A stretch of 40,428 bases of DNA from an uncultured Rhodospirillales bacterium. Its GTDB lineage: Bacteria > Pseudomonadota > Alphaproteobacteria > Acetobacterales > Acetobacteraceae. This document shows positions 24,149-31,762 of this stretch, one piece after another. Position 1 is the stretch's first letter; each line of letters starts with the position of its first letter. The stretch spans positions 1 through 40,428 of the forward strand of contig CAIMOR010000122.1 of NCBI GenBank assembly GCA_903843125.1, read 5' to 3'. The translations under genes and the position numbers were made by a program. The notes beneath the pieces are model-generated. The model did not search any database. It was not told where the DNA came from and saw only the letters and a program-made list of their open reading frames with translations.

Positions 24149-25302
24149 AGATCACCTCGCTGCGCACCTGGCGCATCGCGCTGCCGCTGCGCCGGCCGCA
24201 TACCTGGGCGGGCAACTTCACGCCGGTGGGCTATGGCTACACCGTGCTGAAGCTGGAACTGGAGGACGGCACGGTCGGCTGGGGTGAGGCCCAGGTGCTG
24301 AAGGACTGGGGAGGTGAGTTCGGCAGCCGCTACGGCGAGGCACCGCAGACCACGAAGATCGTGATCGAGGAGTTGCTGGCGCCGCTGCTGGTGGGTGAGG
24401 ACTGCCGCCGGATTGAGCTGCTGCTGGCGAAGATGGACAAGTTCGTCCGCGGCTATCCCTACGCCAAGGCGGCTATCGACGTGGCGCTGCACGACGCGGT
24501 GGGAAAGCTGTACGGGATTCCCGTGTACCAGCTGCTGGGCGGGATGTATCGGCGGGAGGTGGCGCTGGCGCATAGCCTGGGGCTGATGGAGATCCAGGTG
24601 GCGGTGGATGAGGCCAGGCAGGTAGTGGACGAAGGCATCACCACACTGAAGGTCAAGGTCGGCATCGACGCCAAGCGCGACATCGAGCTGGTGAAGCGCC
24701 TGCGCGCCGCAGTAGGGCCGGATGTGAAACTGCGGGTGGATGCGAATCAGGGCTACAAGTCCTGGAAGGAAGCGCTGCAGGTTACGCGCGTGATGCAGGG
24801 CGAGAACATCTGGTACATGGAGCAGCCCTGCGAGGGGTTGGAGAACATGGCCCGCGTGGCGCAGAATACCGAGGTGCCGGTGATGGCCGACGAGAGCGCC
24901 TGGACCGCACATGACGTGCTGCGGATCATCCAGTTCCAGGCGGCGGAAATGCTCTCAGTCTACTACACCAAGCCGGGTGGGTTGCTGAAATCCAAGAAGC
25001 TGCTGGCGGTGGCGGAAGCGGCCGGGTTGCGCTGCGACATCAATGGCAGCGGCGAGATGGGGATCGGCAACGCGGCGAACCTGCACCTGGCGGCGTCGAG
25101 CGCGATCATCGATCTGCCGGGGACCATTCCGGTGACCTCCACGGCGCAGGTCGTGCGGACCAAGGTGGCCGGCCACAAGTATTTGGATGACATCATCGAC
25201 GAGCCCTTCGTCTACCGCGATGGCTGCATGCTGGTACCGGAAGGGCCGGGACTCGGCATCACGGTTAACGAAGCGAAGCTCGACCAGTACAGCGTCGGCT
25301 GA
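24145..25302 (+). CDS. Enolase-superfamily protein, MLE subgroup (copy 2)
   Basis: This 385-residue protein has K169-x-K171 (TLKVKVG), D199 (VDAN), E226 (MEQP), D249 (ADES) and K276 (YTKPGG), the same residue numbers as copy 1 at 14256. Other shared stretches include LKDWGGEFG (52-60), GYPYAK (103-108) and DAKRDIE (175-181), so the two are colinear paralogs. The same racemase, epimerase, dehydratase or cycloisomerase chemistry is expected, perhaps on a different stereoisomer or side chain. The ATG overlaps the M24 stop (ATGA). The order M24 then MLE is the reverse of the first cassette. Confidence 0.9.
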   Translation: MKITSLRTWRIALPLRRPHTWAGNFTPVGYGYTVLKLELEDGTVGWGEAQVLKDWGGEFGSRYGEAPQTTKIVIEELLAPLLVGEDCRRIELLLAKMDKFVRGYPYAKAAIDVALHDAVGKLYGIPVYQLLGGMYRREVALAHSLGLMEIQVAVDEARQVVDEGITTLKVKVGIDAKRDIELVKRLRAAVGPDVKLRVDANQGYKSWKEALQVTRVMQGENIWYMEQPCEGLENMARVAQNTEVPVMADESAWTAHDVLRIIQFQAAEMLSVYYTKPGGLLKSKKLLAVAEAAGLRCDINGSGEMGIGNAANLHLAASSAIIDLPGTIPVTSTAQVVRTKVAGHKYLDDIIDEPFVYRDGCMLVPEGPGLGITVNEAKLDQYSVG

Positions 25303-25314
25303 ACGGAGCGCGTG

Positions 25315-26304
25315 ATGGCAGCGAAACTCGGCCTGGCCTTCGATGGCTTCGTGACGACGGCGGAAGCCATCGACATGGCGCGCCAGGCGGTGGCCGCGGG
25401 GGCACAAAGCCTGTGGATGGCGGAGCACCTGGGCTATCGCAGCGCGACGGGGAGTTGCATGGCCTTCGCCACGGCGGCGCCCGGGCCGCTGCTGGTGCCG
25501 ACTGCGATCAGCCCTTACCTCTGGCATCCGATGCCGGTCGCCATGGAAATCGCAACGCTTGACGAGTTGGCGCCGGGACGCGCGGCGATTGCGCTGGGGG
25601 TTGGCAATCCGCTGTTTCTGGCGGAGTCCGGCAAGGCAATGGCCAAGCCGATTCCTCTGATGCGGGAGTTCGTTGAAGCCCTGCGTCGGCTGTGGTCCGG
25701 CGAGGCGGTGCAGATGCAGGGCGAGCACGTGCAGCTTGCCGGCGCGCGGATGGCCTTCAAGCCGAGCGTGGCGCCGCCGATCTACATCGCGGCCACAGGG
25801 CCAGACATGCTGAAATTGACAGGCCGCATTGCCGATGGCGTTGTGCTTTCGGCGGCGCTGTCGGTGCAGTCCGTGCGCGAATCGCTGGCGATCTGCGCCG
25901 AGGCCGCTTTGAAGGCTGGGCGCGGCGGAGTCGAGTTCCGGCGCGCCGGCTACCTGTTCTTCAGCACGCAGGAAAGTAGTCGCGCCGCGGTGGATGCGGT
26001 GCGGACGAAGCTGGCCTTCGTGATGCGCAATCGCTTCCTGGCGGAGAACGTGCGGCGCTCCGGCATTGCCATTGACCATGAGGCGGTCATCGCGGCGGTG
26101 GCGAAGCGCGACCTGGCGACGGCAGCTTCGCTGATACCGGATGAGGCGGTGGAGGCCTTCGCCGTGGCGGGGACGCCGGCGGAATGCCGCCGACGGCTTC
26201 AGGACTACATCGACGCTGGGCTGGACGAGCCGGTGATTTCGCCGATCGGTGGGGCGGCCAGCCTGCCGCTGATTTTGCCGATCCTGCGCGATTTCGCAGG
26301 ATAG
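25315..26304 (+). CDS. LLM-class (luciferase-like) flavin-dependent oxidoreductase
   Basis: This family uses reduced FMN or F420 in a TIM barrel for monooxygenation or for hydride transfer. The 329-residue protein has the barrel landmarks LGLAFDGF (5-12), SLWMAEHLGY (about 38-47), AIALGVGNP (about 99) and PPIYIAATGP (about 160-169). GGAG lies six bases before the ATG at 25315; the GTG three bases earlier is an alternative. It is the last gene of the opine-dehydrogenase-2 operon. Many relatives are tetrahydromethanopterin reductase-like; in this setting a flavin monooxygenase opening a C-N or ring bond is possible but unproven. Confidence 0.87.
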   Translation: MAAKLGLAFDGFVTTAEAIDMARQAVAAGAQSLWMAEHLGYRSATGSCMAFATAAPGPLLVPTAISPYLWHPMPVAMEIATLDELAPGRAAIALGVGNPLFLAESGKAMAKPIPLMREFVEALRRLWSGEAVQMQGEHVQLAGARMAFKPSVAPPIYIAATGPDMLKLTGRIADGVVLSAALSVQSVRESLAICAEAALKAGRGGVEFRRAGYLFFSTQESSRAAVDAVRTKLAFVMRNRFLAENVRRSGIAIDHEAVIAAVAKRDLATAASLIPDEAVEAFAVAGTPAECRRRLQDYIDAGLDEPVISPIGGAASLPLILPILRDFAG

Positions 26305-26461
26305 GGCGGCCCCGCCTTCCTCCGCCGGCTTTGCTGGAATTGCGCGCTATGGCGGCAGCCGCGAGGGCAGCGCGCCGCCAGTTAGCGCGTTGGCGGCACG
26401 GCCAGCGCGGGAATGCGGGGTCCGGGATGGTTGACCATGCGAAGGCGCCGTGTGAGCCTGC

Positions 26462-26471
26462 TGTGATCACA
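26462..26471. promoter_or_regulatory. GntR-type operator TGTGATCACA, site 5
   Basis: A perfect palindrome in the 210-base gap before the cupin gene, ending 43 bases before its ATG. A -35-like TTGACC is at 26431-26436, with no good -10; the site would lie close to the transcription start. The rest of this gap shows only a weak GC hairpin (26374-26397) that may end the previous operon. Confidence 0.72.
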
Positions 26472-26514
26472 CGTCGCAGCCCGGGTCCCGCTCCCGCTTG
26501 TCGAGGAACTCGTC

Positions 26515-27054
26515 ATGAACGTCGCCGCCCGACACTCGCTCGCCCCCGACCTGGTCGGCAAGAGCCTTGAGGAAATCTTCGACCGCAGCATCGGTCGCTT
26601 CCGCGACAAGGTGCCGGACTGGGCCGCCTTCGAGGATGCGAAGGTCGAGGGGTTCAAGCGCGCGCAGCACCGCTTCATCGGTGCTGGCGGTTCGGGCAAG
26701 CACGCCGACCCGAACGCGATCCCGGCGCGCGGCTTCACGCTGAGCATCATGTATGTCGAGCCAGGGCAGGGCAACGCCGCGCACACCCATGAGGTGGAGG
26801 AGGTGTTCTTCGTGCTGCAGGGATTGCTGACGGTATTCGTGGAGGACGAGACCGGCCGGCAGTTGAAGACGCGGATCGGGCCGTGGGAGTGCGTGTGCTG
26901 CCCGCCCGGCGTGATCCACGGCTACATCAACGATAGCCTGGAGCCGGTGTATTTCCAGGTGATGCTGGGCCGTGCCAAGCCGGACCTGATGGGCTACGCC
27001 GACCCCAAGTTGTTCGAGAGCCGCGGCGGCCACCTGCGCGAAGGCGATGTGTAG
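26515..27054 (+). CDS. Cupin-domain protein
   Basis: Cupins are small beta barrels, often metal-dependent dioxygenases, isomerases or binding proteins. The 179-residue protein has cupin motif 1 with H90-x-H92 and E96 (AHTHEVEEVFFVLQG) and motif 2 with H135 (CPPGVIHGYIN), so the full 3-His/1-Glu metal set is present. The N-terminal 70 residues are not recognised. It is first in an operon with a decarboxylase-like amidohydrolase and a three-subunit molybdenum hydroxylase, four bases between genes. It could be a ring-cleaving dioxygenase of gentisate or hydroxyanthranilate type, but it is shorter than those enzymes, so this is open. Confidence 0.85.
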   Translation: MNVAARHSLAPDLVGKSLEEIFDRSIGRFRDKVPDWAAFEDAKVEGFKRAQHRFIGAGGSGKHADPNAIPARGFTLSIMYVEPGQGNAAHTHEVEEVFFVLQGLLTVFVEDETGRQLKTRIGPWECVCCPPGVIHGYINDSLEPVYFQVMLGRAKPDLMGYADPKLFESRGGHLREGDV

Positions 27055-27057
27055 CGC

Positions 27058-28008
27058 ATGACGCGCGTCGTCGCCCTCGAGGAGCACTACTGCGACGCCG
27101 AACTGGCCGAGCATTTCAGCGGCGGCGACAGGCTTGCGCCACCGCTGCGGGCACGGCTGCTCGATATCGACCTGCGGCTGCGCGACATGGATGCCGCGGG
27201 CATCGACGTGCAGGTGCTGTCGCACACGGCGCCGGCGCTGCAGAAACTGCCGGCTGAGGTCGCGGTGCCGCTGGCGCGGGGCGTCAACGACCGACTGCAG
27301 CGGATCGTCGAGGCGCATCCGACGCGCTTCGCCGGCTTCGCCACGCTGCCGACCGACGACCCGGACGCAGCGGCGGCGGAGCTTGAGCGTTGTGTCACCC
27401 AGCACGGCTTCAAGGGCGCCATGGTGCACGGGTTGACCGGCGGCGCCTTCCTGGATGAACGGCGGTTCTGGCCCATCCTGGCCGCGGCCGAGGCGCTGGA
27501 CGTGCCGATATACCTGCATCCGTCGGTGCCGAGCCCGGTGGTGACCGAGGCCTATTACGAGCCCTATGCCGCCGAGTTCCCGATGCTGCTGCGGGCCGGC
27601 TGGGGCTTTACCGCGGAGACGGCGACGCAGGCGATCCGCCTGGTGCTCAGCGGTGCACTGGAGGCTTACCCGCGGCTCAAGCTGATCCTTGGTCACCTGG
27701 GCGAGACGCTGCCCTTCCTGCTCTGGCGGGTCGACCAGGCGCTCTCGCGCGAGGGCAATCGGCCGCTGCGTTTCCGTGAGGCGTTCTCCCGGCATTTCTG
27801 GGTCACGACGAGCGGTTTCTTCTCCAACCCGGCGCTGCTGTGCACGATGATGGAAATGGGCATCGACCGGGTGATGTTCTCGGTCGACTGGCCATTCGTC
27901 GACAACAGGCAGGGCGTGGATTGGCTGAACGCGGCGCCGGTCTGCGCCGAGGATAGGGCCAAGGTGTTTGGCGGCACCGCGACGGCGTTGCTGCGGCTTC
28001 AGGAGTGA
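27058..28008 (+). CDS. Amidohydrolase-2 (ACMSD / gamma-resorcylate decarboxylase-like) protein
   Basis: This clan includes 2-amino-3-carboxymuconate semialdehyde decarboxylase, gamma-resorcylate and 2,3-dihydroxybenzoate decarboxylases, and some lactone hydrolases. The 316-residue protein shows the metal set E8-x-H10 (LEEHY), H154 (YLHPS) and D277 (SVDWPF), plus the second-shell pair H213 and E216 (GHLGE). The E-x-H start and spacing fit gamma-resorcylate decarboxylase closely. It lies three bases after the cupin gene. It probably removes a carboxylate from an aromatic or muconate-like intermediate of the pathway, before or after the hydroxylase encoded by the next three genes. Confidence 0.87.
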   Translation: MTRVVALEEHYCDAELAEHFSGGDRLAPPLRARLLDIDLRLRDMDAAGIDVQVLSHTAPALQKLPAEVAVPLARGVNDRLQRIVEAHPTRFAGFATLPTDDPDAAAAELERCVTQHGFKGAMVHGLTGGAFLDERRFWPILAAAEALDVPIYLHPSVPSPVVTEAYYEPYAAEFPMLLRAGWGFTAETATQAIRLVLSGALEAYPRLKLILGHLGETLPFLLWRVDQALSREGNRPLRFREAFSRHFWVTTSGFFSNPALLCTMMEMGIDRVMFSVDWPFVDNRQGVDWLNAAPVCAEDRAKVFGGTATALLRLQE

Positions 28009-28012
28009 TACG

Positions 28013-28873
28013 GTGAAACTGCCTGCTTTCGATTACGCGACGCCGACGAGCATCGGCGAGGCGGTGGCGTTGCTGGCTGCCGGCGACGGCAGCGCGCGGC
28101 CCCTTTCCGGCGGTCAAACGCTGATGCCGCTGCTGGCGTTCCGGCTTACGGCGCCGAGCCTGCTGGTCGACCTTCGCGGCATCCCTGGGCTGGATGCGGT
28201 TGAGATCGGCGAGGCTGGCACGCGGTTGGGCGCGCGGGTGCGGTGGTGCGACATCGAGGCCCACGCCGGGCTGGCGGCGGCACAACCGCTGCTGGTGGCG
28301 ATGATCGGCCACGTCGCGCACTACCAGATCCGCAAGCGCGGTACGCTGGGCGGCAGCATGGCGCACGCCGACCCCGCCGCCGAAATGCCCGGCGTGGCTG
28401 TCGCCTGCGACGGCGTGCTGCACCTGGTCGGCGCGGGCGGGGCGCGAGACGTGGCGGCGCGCGATTTCTTCCTGGGCCCATTGACCACGGCGTTGGCGGC
28501 TGACGAGTTGATCGTCGGCATTACCTTGCCGGCCTGGCCGCACGGGCGGCGCTGGGGCTTTCAGGAGTTCGCGCGTCGGCGCGGCGACTTCGCGCTGGCC
28601 GGCGTGGCCGTGCACTACGACGAGGTCGGCGGTCGGGCGGTGGGCGCGCATGTGGCTGTCATCGGGGCGTGCAGCGCGCCGCATCGGGTGGCGGCGGCCG
28701 AGGCCCTGCTGGAGGGCAGCGCGGTGACTTCGGCGCTTGCTGCCGAGGTTGGTCGGGCGGTGGCGGCGAGCGTGAGCCCGCCCGAGGACATCCATGCGAC
28801 GGCGGCGTACCGACGGTCCCTGGCCGGGACCTTGGCGGAACGCGCATTGGCGGCAGCGGGAGGCCTGGCGTGA
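28013..28873 (+). CDS. Molybdenum hydroxylase FAD-binding subunit (CoxM/XDH medium, set 2)
   Basis: This 286-residue FAD subunit has the motifs LSGGQTLM (31-38) and TLGGSMAHAD (111-120), typical of CoxM-like proteins; the following residues PAAEMP are also family-standard. The GTG at 28013 is preceded by AGGAG overlapping the upstream stop region; no better start exists. It ends in a GTGA overlap with the small subunit gene. The order FAD-FeS-Mo differs from set 1, where FeS and Mo are fused, and it is not a close copy of the set 1 FAD subunit. Confidence 0.93.
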   Translation: MKLPAFDYATPTSIGEAVALLAAGDGSARPLSGGQTLMPLLAFRLTAPSLLVDLRGIPGLDAVEIGEAGTRLGARVRWCDIEAHAGLAAAQPLLVAMIGHVAHYQIRKRGTLGGSMAHADPAAEMPGVAVACDGVLHLVGAGGARDVAARDFFLGPLTTALAADELIVGITLPAWPHGRRWGFQEFARRRGDFALAGVAVHYDEVGGRAVGAHVAVIGACSAPHRVAAAEALLEGSAVTSALAAEVGRAVAASVSPPEDIHATAAYRRSLAGTLAERALAAAGGLA

Positions 28874-29346
28874 GGGACGTTGCGTTCGAGGTGAACGGCA
28901 AGGCATGCCGCGTGGCGGTGGAACCGAGGACGACGCTGGCGGACTGCCTGCGGCATGACCTGGGGCTGACCGGCACCCATGTGGCCTGCGCGCATGGCGT
29001 ATGCGGCGCTTGTACGGTGCTGGTCGACGGTGAGGCCGTGCGGTCCTGCCTGACGCTGGCGGTGCAGATGGAAGGCGCGGCGGTGACGACGATCGAGGGC
29101 CTGTCGAGCGAGGACGGGCTTTCTCCGCTGCAGGCGGCGTTCCGCAAGCATGGCGCAGTGCAGTGCGGCTTCTGCACGCCGGGGATCATCACCACGATGC
29201 ATGCGCTGCTGACCACGGAACCCCATGCCGACGAGGCGCGGGTGCGGGAGGTGCTTTCCGGCAATATCTGCCGTTGCACCGGCTACATGGCGATGGTCGC
29301 GGCAGTGCTGGAAGCGCGCGCTGCCTATCAGGGAGCGCCGGCATGA
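28870..29346 (+). CDS. Molybdenum hydroxylase [2Fe-2S] small subunit (set 2)
   Basis: This 158-residue electron-transfer subunit has plant-type cluster ligands C40, C45, C48 and C60, and the second cluster C99, C102 (QCGFCTPG), C134 and C136 (CRCTGY). The GTG start overlaps the FAD subunit stop by four bases, and its own stop overlaps the ATG of the large subunit (ATGA). A longer upstream frame is not conserved. It links the Mo centre to FAD in the heterotrimer. Confidence 0.95.
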   Translation: MRDVAFEVNGKACRVAVEPRTTLADCLRHDLGLTGTHVACAHGVCGACTVLVDGEAVRSCLTLAVQMEGAAVTTIEGLSSEDGLSPLQAAFRKHGAVQCGFCTPGIITTMHALLTTEPHADEARVREVLSGNICRCTGYMAMVAAVLEARAAYQGAPA

Positions 29347-31628
29347 ACGCGCCACTCCGCGGGCCGGGCAACAACTTCGTCGGCCAATCGGTAGAGCGGC
29401 TGGAGGATATGCGGCTGCTGCGCGGCCAGGGCCTGTTCACCGACGACGTCTCGCGCCCCGGCCTGGTTCACGCGGCGATCCTGCGCAGCACGGTGGCGCA
29501 TGGCTGGTTGCGCGGCGTGGACAGCGCGGCGGCGCTGGCGCTGCCGGGAGTGGTCGCGGTGATCACCGCCGCGACCATGGGCGCCAAGGTACCGGCGATT
29601 CCGATGCGGCTGGCGCCGCTGGACGAGTTGGAGCCGTACTGGCAGCCGGTGATCGCAGCCGACAAGGTGCGCTATGTCGGCGAACCCATTGCGGTGGTGC
29701 TGGCCGAGAGCGCGGCGATTGCCGAGGACGCGCTGGAGTTGCTGGTCGCGGAGATCGAGGCCTTGCCGCCGGTGGTGGATACCGCGACGGCGCTGGCTGA
29801 CGGGACGCTGCTGTTCGAGGCGCAGGGCACCAACCTGGCCGTGCTGTACACCGCACAGAAAGGCGAGGCGCAGGCCGAGTTCCCCGGTGCCTATGTGCGG
29901 CGTGAAAAGATGGACACGCAGCGCCATACCGCGACGACGATGGAGACGCGTGGCCTGCTGGCCGAATGGGACGCGACGACGGAGGTGCTGCGGATCCACG
30001 GCGCCTCCAAGGTGCCCTTCGCCAGCCGCGGGATGCTGGCCAAGCAGATGGGTCTGCCGGAGACCAGCATCGAGATGATCGAGGTGGATGTCGGCGGCGG
30101 CTTCGGCATGCGCGGCGAGTTCTATCCCGAGGATTTCCTGGTGCCCTTCGCCGCGAAGCATTGCGGCCGGCCGGTGAAGTGGATCGAGGATCGACGCGAG
30201 CATCTGCTGGCCTGCAACCACGCCCGCGAATTCGACTGCGACCTGGAACTGGTGTGCAGCCGGGAGGGCGATATCCTGGCGCTGCGCGGCACGGTGAATG
30301 GCAACATGGGTGCCTACATGCGGGCCAATGTCGCGGTAGCGCCGCGCAATGTCGGGCAGTTCCTGTCCGGGCCCTACGCGGTGCCGAACGTGCACGTGGA
30401 GGTGCGCGCGCTGCTGACCAACAAGACACCAACCGGCACCTATCGGGGGCCAGGGCGGTTCGAGGCGGATTTCTTCCGTGAGCGGTTGCTGGATTTGGCG
30501 GCCGACGACCTCGGGATCGACCGGGTGGCCTTCCGCCGCCGCAACCTGGTGAAGATGGCGGAGATGCCCTATCCGCTGGCCACCGTGACGCCGCCGAAGA
30601 AGGAGGAAAAGCTCGACAGCGGCGACTACGTCATGACGATGGACCTCGCCCTGGCCGAACTGGACTGGGACGCAAAGCTGCCGCTGCAGGGCAAGCTGAT
30701 CGACGGGCGCTACCATGGGCTCGGCGTGGCCTGCTTCATCGAAGGCGGCGCCGCCGGGCCGCGCGAGCGGGCCAGGGTCGAACTGGTGGAGGACGGGACC
30801 GTCGCGGTCTATGTCGGCTCCACCCTGGTCGGGCAGGGGTTGGAGACGGTGATGACGCAGATCGCCGCCGACGCGATGGAATGCAGCATGGATACCATCC
30901 GCTTCTTCCATGGCTCGACCACCTACGTCTCGGAAGGTTTTGGCTCGTTCCATTCGCGTTCCACCGTGATGGGCGGCTCGGCGATCCTGCTGGCGATCGA
31001 GGAGTTGCGGCAGCGGATGCGCGAGGCCGCGGCCGCCCGGCTGGGCTGCAAGGCGGAGGCGGTTCGGCTGGAGGAGGGCCGCGCCGTGGCCCCGGGCGGG
31101 GGTGCCCTGAGTTGGGCCGAGCTGGCCACCGCAGGACTGAGCGGCGACGGCGTGTTCCACAACCACACGCATACCTACGCCTATGGCGCCCATGCCTGCC
31201 ACGTGGCGGTGGACCCCCGCAGCGGCCATGTCGAGGTGGTCGACTACGTCGCGGTCGAGGATGTCGGCCGGATGATCAATCCGCTGGCGCTGCAGGGCCA
31301 GATCGTCGGCGCCGTGGTGCAGGGCCTGGGCGGCGTATTCCTGGAGCACCTGGTCTACGATGCCGAGGGCCAGTTGCTGACCGGCTCCTTCGCCGACTAC
31401 CTGCTGCCGACCGCGACGGACTACCGCAGCATCCGGGCGGTGGCGATGGGCGTGCATACCGGCGCTGTCGGCCCGTTGGGTGCCAAGGGCGCCGGCGAGG
31501 GCGGGATCATCCCGGTGGGCGGCTGCATCGCCAACGCGGTGGCGGCGGCATTCTCCGGCAAGGTGCAACCGATGTCCCTGCCGCTGTCGCCCTCCCGGCT
31601 ATGGGCGATGATCGAGGCCGCGGGCTGA
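29343..31628 (+). CDS. Molybdenum hydroxylase large Mo-cofactor subunit (CoxL/XDH-like, set 2)
   Basis: This 761-residue subunit binds the molybdopterin cytosine dinucleotide cofactor and the substrate. Landmarks are GQSVERLEDMRLLRGQG (14-30), VGGGFGMRGEF (about 254), the active-site loop GTYRGPGRFEADF (about residues 363-375) and the catalytic glutamate in KGAGEGGIIP (about 718). The loop lacks the AYxCSFR signature of true form I CO dehydrogenase, so it is a hydroxylase of the wider family. It closes the cupin-decarboxylase-hydroxylase operon. The 134-base gap to the ABC transporter operon carries no palindrome; read-through is possible. Confidence 0.93.
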   Translation: MNAPLRGPGNNFVGQSVERLEDMRLLRGQGLFTDDVSRPGLVHAAILRSTVAHGWLRGVDSAAALALPGVVAVITAATMGAKVPAIPMRLAPLDELEPYWQPVIAADKVRYVGEPIAVVLAESAAIAEDALELLVAEIEALPPVVDTATALADGTLLFEAQGTNLAVLYTAQKGEAQAEFPGAYVRREKMDTQRHTATTMETRGLLAEWDATTEVLRIHGASKVPFASRGMLAKQMGLPETSIEMIEVDVGGGFGMRGEFYPEDFLVPFAAKHCGRPVKWIEDRREHLLACNHAREFDCDLELVCSREGDILALRGTVNGNMGAYMRANVAVAPRNVGQFLSGPYAVPNVHVEVRALLTNKTPTGTYRGPGRFEADFFRERLLDLAADDLGIDRVAFRRRNLVKMAEMPYPLATVTPPKKEEKLDSGDYVMTMDLALAELDWDAKLPLQGKLIDGRYHGLGVACFIEGGAAGPRERARVELVEDGTVAVYVGSTLVGQGLETVMTQIAADAMECSMDTIRFFHGSTTYVSEGFGSFHSRSTVMGGSAILLAIEELRQRMREAAAARLGCKAEAVRLEEGRAVAPGGGALSWAELATAGLSGDGVFHNHTHTYAYGAHACHVAVDPRSGHVEVVDYVAVEDVGRMINPLALQGQIVGAVVQGLGGVFLEHLVYDAEGQLLTGSFADYLLPTATDYRSIRAVAMGVHTGAVGPLGAKGAGEGGIIPVGGCIANAVAAAFSGKVQPMSLPLSPSRLWAMIEAAG

Positions 31629-31762
31629 CATGGCGGCGGCGTTGACAGGGCCGCGGCTGCACGCGACGCTTCGCCACCGGCGCCGGCAGAAGCGCCGCCA
31701 GGGAGCGGACGGAATCGCCCCGCCGCACGGCGCCTCGCCTGAACACGCAACGGGGATCAGCC

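Noticed and set aside
26374-26397. Terminator hairpin after the LLM oxidoreductase gene
   Set aside because: The 7-bp stem GCCGCCA/TGGCGGC has a ten-base loop and no T-tract; too weak to list.
11924-26471. TGTGATCACA sites as CRP/FNR-type binding sites
   Set aside because: CRP half-sites TGTGA and TCACA need a six-base spacer; here they abut with none, which fits a GntR GT-N4-AC operator and not CRP.
29558-29567. GGTGATCACC palindrome as a sixth operator
   Set aside because: It lies inside the large-subunit coding sequence, encodes conserved Val-Ile-Thr, and differs at both outer bases.
29343-31628. Aerobic CO dehydrogenase (coxMSL)
   Set aside because: The large subunit lacks the form I loop AYxCSFR, and the operon has a cupin and a decarboxylase-like gene instead of cox accessory genes.
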